Made by a program: the position numbers and the translations under genes | Assembly (NCBI GenBank): GCA_964581295.1 | Contig: CAZONX010000020.1 | Coordinates: forward strand, 1 to 26,446 | DNA length: 26,446 bases | Direction of reading: 5' to 3' | DNA from: JAHEEL01 sp964581295 | GTDB taxonomy: Bacteria; Actinomycetota; Acidimicrobiia; Spongiisociales; UBA5794 | Notes under the pieces: generated by a model | Told to the model about the DNA's origin: nothing | Database searches by the model: none | The model's input: the letters and a program-made list of their open reading frames with translations, nothing else | In this document: in pieces, positions 1 through 6,772 of the stretch | Numbering within the stretch: the first letter of the stretch is position 1 | Layout: each line of letters begins with the position of its first letter

Positions 1-304
1 CTATCCATCGGCGGTTGTTCTCGTTCCAGTCCTTCGAGAACTCACCGAGGCTGGCCATCACCTCTTCGACCGAAACTGCCGATGACGCCGTGGCTACAGA
101 AGGCGTTGTGGCTACAGAAGGCGTTGTGGGCACAGAAGGCGTTGTGGGCACAGACGACGTCGTAGGCACAGACGACGTCGTCGAGATGGGAGTCAACTCG
201 GCATACGTCGCTGCCGTCTCGGACGAACCTGTCGATTCAGCAGCCGAACAGGAAGCCAACACCATGGCAAGCGCAACAACGGCGAGGCTTCTCAAAACAG
301 TCAT
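1..304 (-). CDS. Putative lipoprotein, Thr/Ser/Pro-rich spacer (partial, runs off left edge)
   Basis: Reading the minus strand from the ATG at 304 gives an open frame through the window edge, so only the first 101 codons are visible. The N-terminus is a lipoprotein signal: MTVLRS, a hydrophobic core, then a lipobox LASC with the lipidated Cys near residue 19. A low-complexity spacer follows, made of TTPSVP/TTSSVP/TTPSVA hexapeptides coded by an 18-bp tandem repeat. The frame then continues as VEEVMASLGEFSKDWNENN, which looks like the start of a folded or helical domain. A GGGGGA stretch about 8 bases upstream could be the Shine-Dalgarno. It is predicted to sit on the outer face of the membrane with the repeat as a flexible stalk. 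The C-terminal domain lies outside the window, so no function can be given. A plus-strand ORF over the same bases is a shadow of the repeat. Confidence 0.75.
   Translation of the reverse strand, partial: MTVLRSLAVVALAMVLASCSAAESTGSSETAATYAELTPISTTSSVPTTSSVPTTPSVPTTPSVATTPSVATASSAVSVEEVMASLGEFSKDWNENNRRWI
90..179. repeat. Five tandem 18-bp repeats inside the lipoprotein gene
   Basis: Five head-to-tail copies of an 18-bp unit, of the form GTGGCTACAGAAGGCGTT, occupy 90-107, 108-125, 126-143, 144-161 and 162-179. The first two are identical. The others drift to GGGCACAGAAGGC and then GGCACAGACGACGTC. Because 18 is a multiple of three, copy-number change would only lengthen or shorten the T/S/P stalk of the lipoprotein, by six residues per unit. 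Confidence 0.9.
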
Positions 305-527
305 TGCCGGATCCCCCGTGCGCGGCGCTTGGCTCTCCCGAGGCTAGTAGTCCGTCGAGGATGCCCCACCTGCGCCACCGACGGAGACCAGCGGCACGCC
401 CCACCCACAAATAGGTTTCACACAACTCGGCAGGCACCGATCAGCCAAACTCGGAACCCCACACCCTGAACCCGACAACACGAACCCCCCGCCCATATCG
501 GCGCATATGTGCGGCCACCGTCACGAC

Positions 528-851
528 CTAGGGGCCAGCTTCATCCATGGGCCGAGTGACTGAACGAGTCAAGGCCGAGGCGGATGTAGCGAAGTCGGCG
601 ACGCCGGTCGTGCTGATCAGAACGTCACCGTCGATGAGGGCGTTGTCAGCGGCGCTCTGGGTTTGGAACACGTCGGCGATCGCATCCCATCGGGCTACCA
701 CTGTGGGTGACGGGTGTCCGTAGCTGTTGTTGCCAACCGAGACCACGGTGAGTTCGGGGTGGAGCGTGTCGACGTAGGTAGCGTTGGACGAGAACGACGA
801 ACAATGGTGGTTGACCTTGACGACCTCGACGGTCGCGATCTCACGGTCAGC
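528..851 (-). pseudogene. C-terminal fragment of a ComEC/competence-type metallo-beta-lactamase domain
   Basis: Minus-strand residues coded from about 851 down to the TAG at 528 match the end of the metallo-beta-lactamase domain of ComEC-like proteins. VVKVNHHCSSFSSNATYV corresponds to the usual V-x-HHGS segment, followed by LHPELTVVSVGNNSYGHPSP, the conserved VISVG...GHP element. Upstream of 851 the frame stays open but its composition (long Arg/Gly/Ser runs) is that of a shadow ORF. There is no HxHxDH metal motif and no N-terminal half. The piece is therefore a 5'-truncated relic, probably left by a deletion or rearrangement. The normal HHGS glycine is replaced by Cys. Family assignment is from remembered motif patterns, and the exact break point is uncertain. 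Confidence 0.6.
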
Positions 852-871
852 GTTGCAACGGAGCGGTCGCG

Positions 872-1129
872 GTGAGCACCGCTTCGACGATGCAAACGGG
901 ACGACAGCGGTGCACCGAGTGCGGCCACCCGCACGCCGAGGACCACTGCCACCTCGGCTGCACCGTCCCGAAGTGCGCCTGCGCACAGTACGTCTACATC
1001 GCCAAGGGGCGAGCGAGCGCCCGAGCGACAGCCAAGGGCGCGACTTGGTCTGACGCCACACCGCTGGAGAAACGAACGTCGTCGGGTGTGCAGAACGCCG
1101 GATGGAATGTCGACCCTGACAACACGTGA
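872..1129 (+). CDS. Small Cys/His-rich protein, probable zinc binder
   Basis: This is an 85-residue ORF with a GTG start at 872 and a GGAG about 8 bases upstream; an ATG at 890 is an alternative. Residues 14-41 are rich in metal ligands: C14, C17, H19, H21, H25, C26, H27, C30, C35 and C37, in the pattern CxxCGHxH...CxCAxYV. This resembles the small CxCGH...C.LC.C proteins seen in actinobacteria and their phages. Nothing after about residue 60 is recognisable and the tail may be unstructured. It starts just beyond the break point of the truncated metallo-beta-lactamase fragment on the other strand, so it may have arrived with the event that cut that gene. The ligand pattern and ribosome-binding site favour a real gene, but the short length keeps confidence moderate. 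Confidence 0.5.
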   Translation: MSTASTMQTGRQRCTECGHPHAEDHCHLGCTVPKCACAQYVYIAKGRASARATAKGATWSDATPLEKRTSSGVQNAGWNVDPDNT

Positions 1130-1436
1130 CTTGGGGCGAACTGGCTTCGAGTGACGTGCGCCGTGCCTAAGACACCGAGGTCGCCGCACCCGCCACCCCT
1201 GTCCGAGTTCGTTGGCCGCCGCACCGACGTTGCCCGTCGACGTTGGCGCGACCAGGGCATTGCCATGATCGCGGCGGCTAGGATGTTCCGTGCCGAGGGG
1301 GTGGCAGATGACGGGTGGAGATCTTGGGAGTGGCGGCGCCGGTGGCACCAAACGAGAAGCTGATCTGACAGCAGCTCGGGCGCGGGCGTCAACGCAGCCC
1401 TGCAAGCGACGAATCCCAGGCCCGCCACGGTCGGCA
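1130..1436. other. Intergenic stretch without a convincing gene
   Basis: About 300 bases between the Cys-rich ORF and the secreted dehydrogenase-like gene. Several frames are open because of the high GC, but their translations have no recognisable motif. The stretch contains a good Shine-Dalgarno-like GAGGGGG just before an ATG at 1308, in frame with the downstream gene, so its last ~130 bases could be the true 5' end of that gene. Confidence 0.5.
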
Positions 1437-4400
1437 ATGCCGGGAATCGTGGTGTTCTTACTTGCCCTCGTTGCATCCGTGCTTGCCGCTTCGACCGTTC
1501 CGGCCGCAGCAGCCGGTGCAGTTCCCGACGGCTTCGAAGATGAGGTTGTCATCGACGATCTCGATTTTCCGACCACCTTGGATTGGCTCCCCGACGGGCG
1601 GGTGCTGGTTGCGGAGAAATCAGGACGCCTCTGGATGTATGACTCGGTCGCTGACAACAATCCCAGGCTCTTCGCCGATCTTTCCGCCTCTGTCCACAAC
1701 TGGTTTGACCGTGGATTGCTTGGTCTCGCGATCGATCCCGAATTCCCGGCCCGTCCGTACGTGTACGTGCAGTACACCTACAACGTAGCTCCGGGCAAGA
1801 CAGCACCGATCCCGGGGCTCGAGTTCGGTCTCAACGACGCGTGCCCGGATCCGCCCGGCGCGTCCGCCCCGAGCGGCGGGTGCGTCGTCAGCGGGAGGTT
1901 GTCACGTCTCACCGTCTCGGGCGGCGGCGCCGGCGACACCATGCTCGCCGGTTCAGAGCTGGTCCTCATCCAAGACTGGTGCGCTCAGTTTCCCAGCCAC
2001 TCCGTCGGAACGATCTTGTTCGGCCCCGATGGCTACCTGTATGCCGCCGGTGGCGACGGCGCGAGTTTCAGCACGAGCGACTGGGGCCAGTGGGGCCTCG
2101 ATACCTCGGGCAACCCTGCTCCGAATCCCTGTGGCGATCCGATGGGATCCAACCCTCCCACGACGTCCGAAGGTGGAGCATTCCGATCCCAGGACCTCCT
2201 GACCAGCGGCGATCCAACCGGGGTCGACGGTGCGGTCATTCGGGTCGACCGAGACGGGAATCCGGTCGCCGGAAACCCGCTGTTCGGCTCTCCCGGCGCA
2301 GATGCCAACGCCCAGCGCATCGTCGCGATCGGTCTCCGCAATCCGTTTCGGTTCACCTTCCGGCCTGGAACCAGCGAGCTCTGGATCGGCGATGTCGGCT
2401 GGGGCGTGTGGGAGGAGATCAACGTCGTGCGTTCCACCACACCAACGGCCGCAGACAACTTCGGCTGGCCCTGCTACGAAGGTACCGACTACCTCGGGAA
2501 CTACCAGGACCTCCCCGGACTCTGCGGCGCCGTTGCGGCGAGTCCCGCCGGCACCATCGACCCGTGGTTTGCCTATCACCACGATCGGGACATCGGCGCC
2601 GGTGATACGTGCCCCGTCGAGGCGGGATCATCAATCAGTGGTGTGATCTTCGAGAGTGGCGCCAACTTCCCCGGTGCCTACGACGGGGCGCTCTTCTTCA
2701 CCGACTTCAACCGCGGATGCATATGGGCCATGCCGCTCGGAGCGGACGGCGACCCAAGCCAGAGTGAGATAGTGCAGTTCGCAGACTTATCGAGCCTAGG
2801 CGCCGTCGCCAACCAGGCCGGCGCCGTCGACTTGAGGTTCGGCCCGGACGGGACTCTGTACTGGGTCGAGCTCCTCGGCGGCCGCATCCACCGTATTCGC
2901 TCGACACTCAACGCCTCGCCCACGGCAATCGCAACAGCAACGCCAACCTCGGGCCGGATACCGCTGGTCGTCCAGTTCGACGGATCGGCATCCTACGACT
3001 CTGACGACTCCCTTCTCACGTTCGCTTGGGACCTCGACGGCGACGGTGCATACGACGATGCAACCGTTCCGACTCCGGTCTGGACATACAACGGAACCGT
3101 GCCGGTCAATGCCGGCCTCCTGGTGACCGACCCGGGCGGCGCAACGGGAACCGATATCGTCCTGATCTCCCCGCAGAACAACGCGCCAGCGGCTTCGATT
3201 CTGACTCCGGGCGCGAGCACAACGTGGGCGGTTGGCGACCGGATTCCGTTCTCCGGGTCTGGAATGGACGCGGAGAGCGGCGCACTGCAGCCCTCGTCAA
3301 TGACGTGGACGATCAACATCCTCGACTGCCAGTCGTCCGGCAGCTGCTCGACGCGCTTCGTTGAGAAATTCGAGGGAACAGCATCCGGTTCAATTGTCGC
3401 TGCCGACTGGATCGACGCCGATTTCATCGAGATCGGCCTTCGCGTGGTGGATCCGGAAGGGCTGTCGGACGAGACCAGCGTCCGGATCGTCCCTCGGCGC
3501 CTAGACGTGACGATCCGCTCCCGTCCTTCCGGAGTCGGAATCGGCTTCGGCGAGGCCGTCGAAACGACACCGTTCGTCCGAAACGTCATCGTTGGATCGG
3601 CGAACTCGCTGGTGCCTCCCGCTTCGTTCGCCCGTGACGGCGTCACCTACGACAGCGCGGGATGGTCGGATAGCGCGGACCGTGTGCGGGACTTCATCGC
3701 TCCCGAGGCCGATGCACTCCTCACCGCGGTCTACCAAGGTCGCACCGAAGCGGTAGTGGTTGACACCGACCGGGGCTTCTGGCACCTCATGAAGAACGGA
3801 GCAGCCCAGACGCAGTTCTACTACGGGAACCCGGGAGATTCCCCCATGATGGGCGATTGGGACTGTGACGGCATCGCGACCCCTGGCTTGTATCGCCGAC
3901 TCGACGGCTACGTCTATCTCAGGAACTCGAACACCCAGGGCATCGCGGATGTCCGATTCTTCTTCGGCAATCCGAACGACGTACCCCTTGCCGGCGACTT
4001 CAACGGAGACGGCTGTGACACCGTCTCCATCTATCGCCCGAGCGAGGGTCGGTTCTTCATCATCAACGAGCTCGGGCAGAACGACGCGGGGCTCGGCGCA
4101 GCCGAGTTCGACTTCTCCTTCGGCGACCCGGGTGACAAGCCGTTCGTCGGCGACATCGACGGCGACTCGATTGACGAGGTCGGACTCCATCGTGAGTCAA
4201 CAGGCCTGGTCTACTTCCGGAACACGCTCACAACGGGTATCGCTGATCGGTCATTCATCTTCGGGGATCCCGGCGACATCGTCATACTCGGAGACTGGGC
4301 CGATCGCGCCGTCCCCACCGTCGGCGCATTCCGGCCCAGCAACGGAACCCTCTATATGCGGTTCTCCAATTCTCAGGGCGTCGCAGATTCTGAGTTCGTC

Positions 4401-4451
4401 GCCCCCGCTGGATCGGCGACCGTCGTCGCCGGAGCGGTTGCACAACCCTGA
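1437..4451 (+). CDS. Secreted glucose/sorbosone dehydrogenase-like propeller protein with PKD/Ig-like domains and C-terminal repeat module
   Basis: From the ATG at 1437 the product is 1004 residues. A signal peptide occupies about residues 1-26 (MPGIVVFLLALVASVLAAS, then an Ala-rich cleavage zone). Residues ~30-490 match the PQQ-dependent glucose/sorbosone dehydrogenase propeller fold: LDWLPDGRVLVAEKSGRLW, RGLLGLAIDPEF, ILFGPDGYLYAAGGDG, GLRNPFRFTFRPGTSELWIG, then GVWEEINVV. A PKD domain follows at ~491-577 (FDGSASYDSDD, FAWDLDGDGAYDD), then an Ig-like domain (~580-690) and a linker domain (~690-770). Last come four ~50-residue GDxxxDG repeats (~773-1004). It is probably exported and may oxidise a sugar or polyol using PQQ, or it may be only a binding propeller. 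Start choice: 1437 puts the signal peptide at the N-terminus, but it lacks a good ribosome site and positive n-region. ATG 1308, preceded by GAGGGGG, and GTG 1290 are in-frame alternatives. Confidence 0.8.
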   Translation: MPGIVVFLLALVASVLAASTVPAAAAGAVPDGFEDEVVIDDLDFPTTLDWLPDGRVLVAEKSGRLWMYDSVADNNPRLFADLSASVHNWFDRGLLGLAIDPEFPARPYVYVQYTYNVAPGKTAPIPGLEFGLNDACPDPPGASAPSGGCVVSGRLSRLTVSGGGAGDTMLAGSELVLIQDWCAQFPSHSVGTILFGPDGYLYAAGGDGASFSTSDWGQWGLDTSGNPAPNPCGDPMGSNPPTTSEGGAFRSQDLLTSGDPTGVDGAVIRVDRDGNPVAGNPLFGSPGADANAQRIVAIGLRNPFRFTFRPGTSELWIGDVGWGVWEEINVVRSTTPTAADNFGWPCYEGTDYLGNYQDLPGLCGAVAASPAGTIDPWFAYHHDRDIGAGDTCPVEAGSSISGVIFESGANFPGAYDGALFFTDFNRGCIWAMPLGADGDPSQSEIVQFADLSSLGAVANQAGAVDLRFGPDGTLYWVELLGGRIHRIRSTLNASPTAIATATPTSGRIPLVVQFDGSASYDSDDSLLTFAWDLDGDGAYDDATVPTPVWTYNGTVPVNAGLLVTDPGGATGTDIVLISPQNNAPAASILTPGASTTWAVGDRIPFSGSGMDAESGALQPSSMTWTINILDCQSSGSCSTRFVEKFEGTASGSIVAADWIDADFIEIGLRVVDPEGLSDETSVRIVPRRLDVTIRSRPSGVGIGFGEAVETTPFVRNVIVGSANSLVPPASFARDGVTYDSAGWSDSADRVRDFIAPEADALLTAVYQGRTEAVVVDTDRGFWHLMKNGAAQTQFYYGNPGDSPMMGDWDCDGIATPGLYRRLDGYVYLRNSNTQGIADVRFFFGNPNDVPLAGDFNGDGCDTVSIYRPSEGRFFIINELGQNDAGLGAAEFDFSFGDPGDKPFVGDIDGDSIDEVGLHRESTGLVYFRNTLTTGIADRSFIFGDPGDIVILGDWADRAVPTVGAFRPSNGTLYMRFSNSQGVADSEFVAPAGSATVVAGAVAQP
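3760..4410 (+). repeat. Copy A of a shared C-terminal four-repeat module
   Basis: Four degenerate ~50-residue repeats, each built as FxxGxPxDxPxxGDxxxDGxxTxxxYRxSxGxxYxRNSxTQGxAD. The acidic loops GDWDCDG, GDFNGDG and GDIDGDS resemble the calcium-binding loops of FG-GAP/VCBS propeller repeats. The fourth loop (GDWADRA) has lost some of the acidic residues. The same module, in the same repeat order, closes the minus-strand protein ending at 8289. Confidence 0.85.
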
Positions 4452-4521
4452 ACCGAAAGCGCGGTGACCGAACAAGCTTGTCGCAGACTCTCCGCCCACC
4501 CCACCGACTTCCTTCAACTCC

Positions 4522-4668
4522 CGCAGGGCGCACCCCACCCGAAGCCTCAACAAACGCCCGAATCGAAGCCCCCGACCGACCCAGCCGACGCCCAATCAAC
4601 CGATTCGACTCACCCGCCTGCCGCCGATCCCACACCTCAACCCGTTCAGACTCAGTGAACACCGCCAC
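4522..4668 (-). pseudogene. IS30-family transposase, N-terminal fragment
   Basis: Minus-strand translation gives FTESERVEVWDRRQAGESN followed by RLIGRRLGRSGASIRAFVEA and SGGVRPA. This is the helix-turn-helix start typical of actinobacterial IS30 transposases (xxxERxxVWxLRxxGxSxRxIGRxLGRSxxxVRxYxxxxGGVRP). The initiation context is intact: GAGGAGG lies upstream of GTG codons at 4668 and 4662. After GGVRPA (about 4522) the homology stops, and the second helix-turn-helix and DDE catalytic domain are absent, so the element cannot transpose by itself. No matching inverted-repeat pair could be picked out by eye. Confidence 0.6.
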
Positions 4669-4678
4669 AACAACCTCC

Positions 4679-5041
4679 TCAACAAGAGACAACGCCTCTC
4701 ACCAAGAGTGTTGCGCCCACCCCCAGAGACCACAGCCGATAAGTGCGGCTCGTTCTCGGTGGCATGGGATTGGGTGTCCGCTCGGCCAAGGGTTGCTCAC
4801 GTTTCGGCCAACCACTGGCACGGAATCGAGATACATCCCCAAACACTTCCTCAAACATGTTCTGAAGGCCAGGTGCGGCCCAGATGCGGCCCAATCCCTC
4901 CAGCTCAGCCTGGGTATCCGCCAGCCGATCCGCGACATGCCGACGATCGTCACCACCGGCGACCCGTGCTTCGAGACCGCTGACCTGATCGGCGAGCGTT
5001 CGGCGCCGGAGCTCGAAGGCTTGGTGCCGGTTCGGATTCAT
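4679..5041 (-). CDS. Small hypothetical protein, helical; possibly disrupted at its C-terminus
   Basis: 120 codons from the ATG at 5041. Residues ~1-50 look like a charged amphipathic helix or coiled coil (AFELRRRTLADQVSGLEARV, then DRLADTQAELEGLGRIW). They are followed by APGLQNMFEEVFGDVSRF. The last ~40 residues become Arg/Pro/Thr-rich and run into the 5' flank of the IS30 fragment, so the original C-terminus may have been replaced by the insertion. It starts 11 bases after the stop of the CxxC ORF upstream on the same strand, which suggests one transcript. No family is recognised. The first part reads like a real protein, but no strong ribosome-binding site is seen. Confidence 0.4.
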   Translation of the reverse strand: MNPNRHQAFELRRRTLADQVSGLEARVAGGDDRRHVADRLADTQAELEGLGRIWAAPGLQNMFEEVFGDVSRFRASGWPKREQPLAERTPNPMPPRTSRTYRLWSLGVGATLLVRGVVSC

Positions 5042-5052
5042 GGGATGCGAAG

Positions 5053-5253
5053 CTACCCGACCTCCGTGACAAGCGGCCGATGGACCAGCAGTGTGGCGAT
5101 TTCCGCCTCGTCAACACCGGGCCCCGTGTCGTCGATGGCAATGAAGACGTCAGCATGTTCAACGCAGTACGGATCACCCGTATCATCGAGAGTCAGTGCC
5201 GGGCGGTCACACTCAACGCAGATCTTGCGATAGATCGGTGCTCTCGAATCCAT
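5053..5253 (-). CDS. Small zinc-ribbon-like hypothetical protein
   Basis: A 66-residue ORF from the ATG at 5253; an upstream in-frame ATG at 5295 would add 14 residues. The core is ICVECDRPALTLDDTG followed by DPYCVEHADVF. It gives a C12-x2-C15-x14-C30-x2-H33 ligand set that fits a single zinc knuckle. The C-terminal half is acidic (IAIDDTGPGVDEAEIATLL). It lies 11 bases upstream of the 120-codon ORF on the same strand. Function is unknown; such knuckles occur in small nucleic-acid-binding or regulatory proteins. Neither candidate start has a convincing Shine-Dalgarno sequence. Confidence 0.45.
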   Translation of the reverse strand: MDSRAPIYRKICVECDRPALTLDDTGDPYCVEHADVFIAIDDTGPGVDEAEIATLLVHRPLVTEVG

Positions 5254-5844
5254 GTGCGCATCATCGCGGCCCAACGGCCGCGAGGCGAGGTACATCGCCT
5301 CGGCACAACGTGGGACTAGACACCGTCGAAGCGCACCGACCCCGGGTTCGAGGCCTCCAATCAGAGTTCAGGCGGAATCCGGGCCGGCCGCCAATACGGA
5401 TGGCGAATCGTCGTGCGTCGCTGGTTGCCTCGACGTGGGCGCCGACCCCGCCAACGGTTCCGAGTTTGGCCCGCCTCCAGCGCATGCGTCGAAGGACACC
5501 GGACTGATCCAGATCGGAGGAGATCCGCCGGGCCCGGCGAACCCTGTCCAGCGTTCGTCGATCCCAGCTGACGGACCGCCCAGCCCTCCGAGCGAACGTG
5601 CTCGGGAGTCTCGTTCAAGGACGACTCTGCGGCCGAGGTCAGAGCCCGCGATCGCCTGCGAGGCAGCCGCGCCCCACGAACGCCATCGGCGTCCCCTGGA
5701 CTCGTAGCGAACGGAACCTGCGCCGCGGACGTCATCGATCCGGTCGCGGCCGAGCGCCTCGATATTTCGCGACACCTTTTCGAAGTTCGCTCATGTACGG
5801 AGTTCCGGGGAGCGTGCACGCGCAGGGTCGGCTAGGTTTCGGTG
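5254..5844. other. Degenerate intergenic region
   Basis: About 590 bases with no ORF of convincing composition. On the minus strand from the GTG at 5775 the translation begins MSRNIEALGRDRIDDVRG and reaches VRYESRG at about 5692. This faintly recalls the start of DUF2277 proteins (MCRNI..., then DEEVRAAALQYVRKxSG), but the similarity then breaks up between frames. With the IS30 fragment and the broken metallo-hydrolase gene next door, the stretch looks like decaying former coding DNA. Confidence 0.45.
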
Positions 5845-6536
5845 ATGGGCGCAATCATCGCCGGAGTCCACCTCGTCTCCACCCGGAGCGTGAACTCGTA
5901 CATCATCGATGGGGACGAGGGGGTGACGCTTGTCGATGCCCTGCTGCCCAACAACGCGGACGCCATCTCGAGCGCTCTCACCGCGATCGGGCGGTCGCTG
6001 GTGGACGTCACGGCGATCGTCGTCACCCACTCTCACTCCGATCACACCGGGAGTGCAGCGGCCGTCAAAGCAGCATCCGGCGCCGCTGTGTACGCGCCGA
6101 TCGGCGACGCCGCAGCGGTCCGGGGGGAGCACAAGCCGCCGCTGCCGCCCATCGCAGAACGGTTTCCGTTTCTGAAGCCGATCATGAATCGCTTCCTCCC
6201 GGTGCCGGATCCGGTGGTGGTCGAATACGAGATCGGTGAGGGCGTCGGCGGCAGACTCCCCGCGGATCTGCGGGTGATCGACACTCCGGGTCATACGCCG
6301 GGCCATGTCTCGCTCCTGCTCGAGCGCGACGGTGGCTGCTCTTTGTCGGCGACGCCGCGGTCGCGAAGGACGGTGAGGTGAAGCGCGGGTACATGAATCG
6401 GGCCGAGCCGACGTTCGACGCCAGCCTCCGGCATATCGCCGAGCACGACTTCGAGCGAGCGGCATTCGGACACGCGGCGCCGCTGCATACCGGGGCGTCA
6501 GCAGCCTTCCGTCGGTTCGTGGAGTCGATGGGCTGA
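5845..6536 (+). pseudogene. MBL-fold metallo-hydrolase, interrupted by one frameshift near 6337
   Basis: The gene starts at ATG 5845 (GTG 5842 is adjacent and in frame). It codes VHLVSTRSVNSYIIDGDEGV, TLVDALLPNNADAI, then the zinc-binding HSHSDHTGS motif (HxHxDH) and DTPGHTPGHVSLLLERDGG. At about 6335-6339 the frame changes. The first frame ends at 6381, while the -1 frame continues perfectly as LFVGDAAVAKDGEVKRGYMN, ...FDASLRHIAEHDF, FGHAAPLHTGASAAFRRF and stops at 6536. Restoring one base in GGTGGCTGCTC (for example GGCGTGCTC) rebuilds a normal ~230-residue hydrolase with the second metal ligands (VGDA...GH). It may be a recent single-base mutation or a sequencing error. Substrate is unknown; the family includes glyoxalase II-like hydrolases and lactonases. 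Confidence 0.85.
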
Positions 6537-6722
6537 GCCAGAAGCAAGGCCTCGAGGGGCCCATTGCAGCCCGTCGCCACGGTTTGCCACGGCACGGTTC
6601 CGCTGCTGCCAACACGTGGGTCGAGAAGAACACTCACCGACCACCCGAAGATCGACGTGGTGCGCGCGCCACGTCCGCTGCCTGCGAAGCGGTCGTGCGG
6701 ACGTCCGCGGATCGCGCCGGCG

Positions 6723-6770
6723 GGCGCGATTGGTTCCCTGCCGCACGTCGATGGGGAACCAATCGGCGCC
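6723..6770 (-). terminator. Long hairpin directly after the spondin-like gene
   Basis: ATTGGTTCCC (6729-6738) and GGGAACCAAT (6754-6763) are perfect inverted repeats around a 15-base loop. The pairing extends outward through GGCGCG and CGGCGCC with one bulged base, giving a stem of about 16 pairs. On the minus strand it starts two bases after the TAA (6773-6775) of the spondin-like gene, so it probably ends that transcript. No clear U-tract follows. The 186 bases from 6537 to 6722 hold nothing else that I can support. Confidence 0.6.
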
Positions 6771-6772
6771 GC

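Noticed and set aside
695..1777. Long minus-strand open frame of 360 codons
   Set aside because: Its Arg/Ser/Pro-rich translation has no motifs; it overlaps the real secreted-protein gene and the metallo-beta-lactamase fragment in another frame, which is typical of high-GC shadow ORFs.
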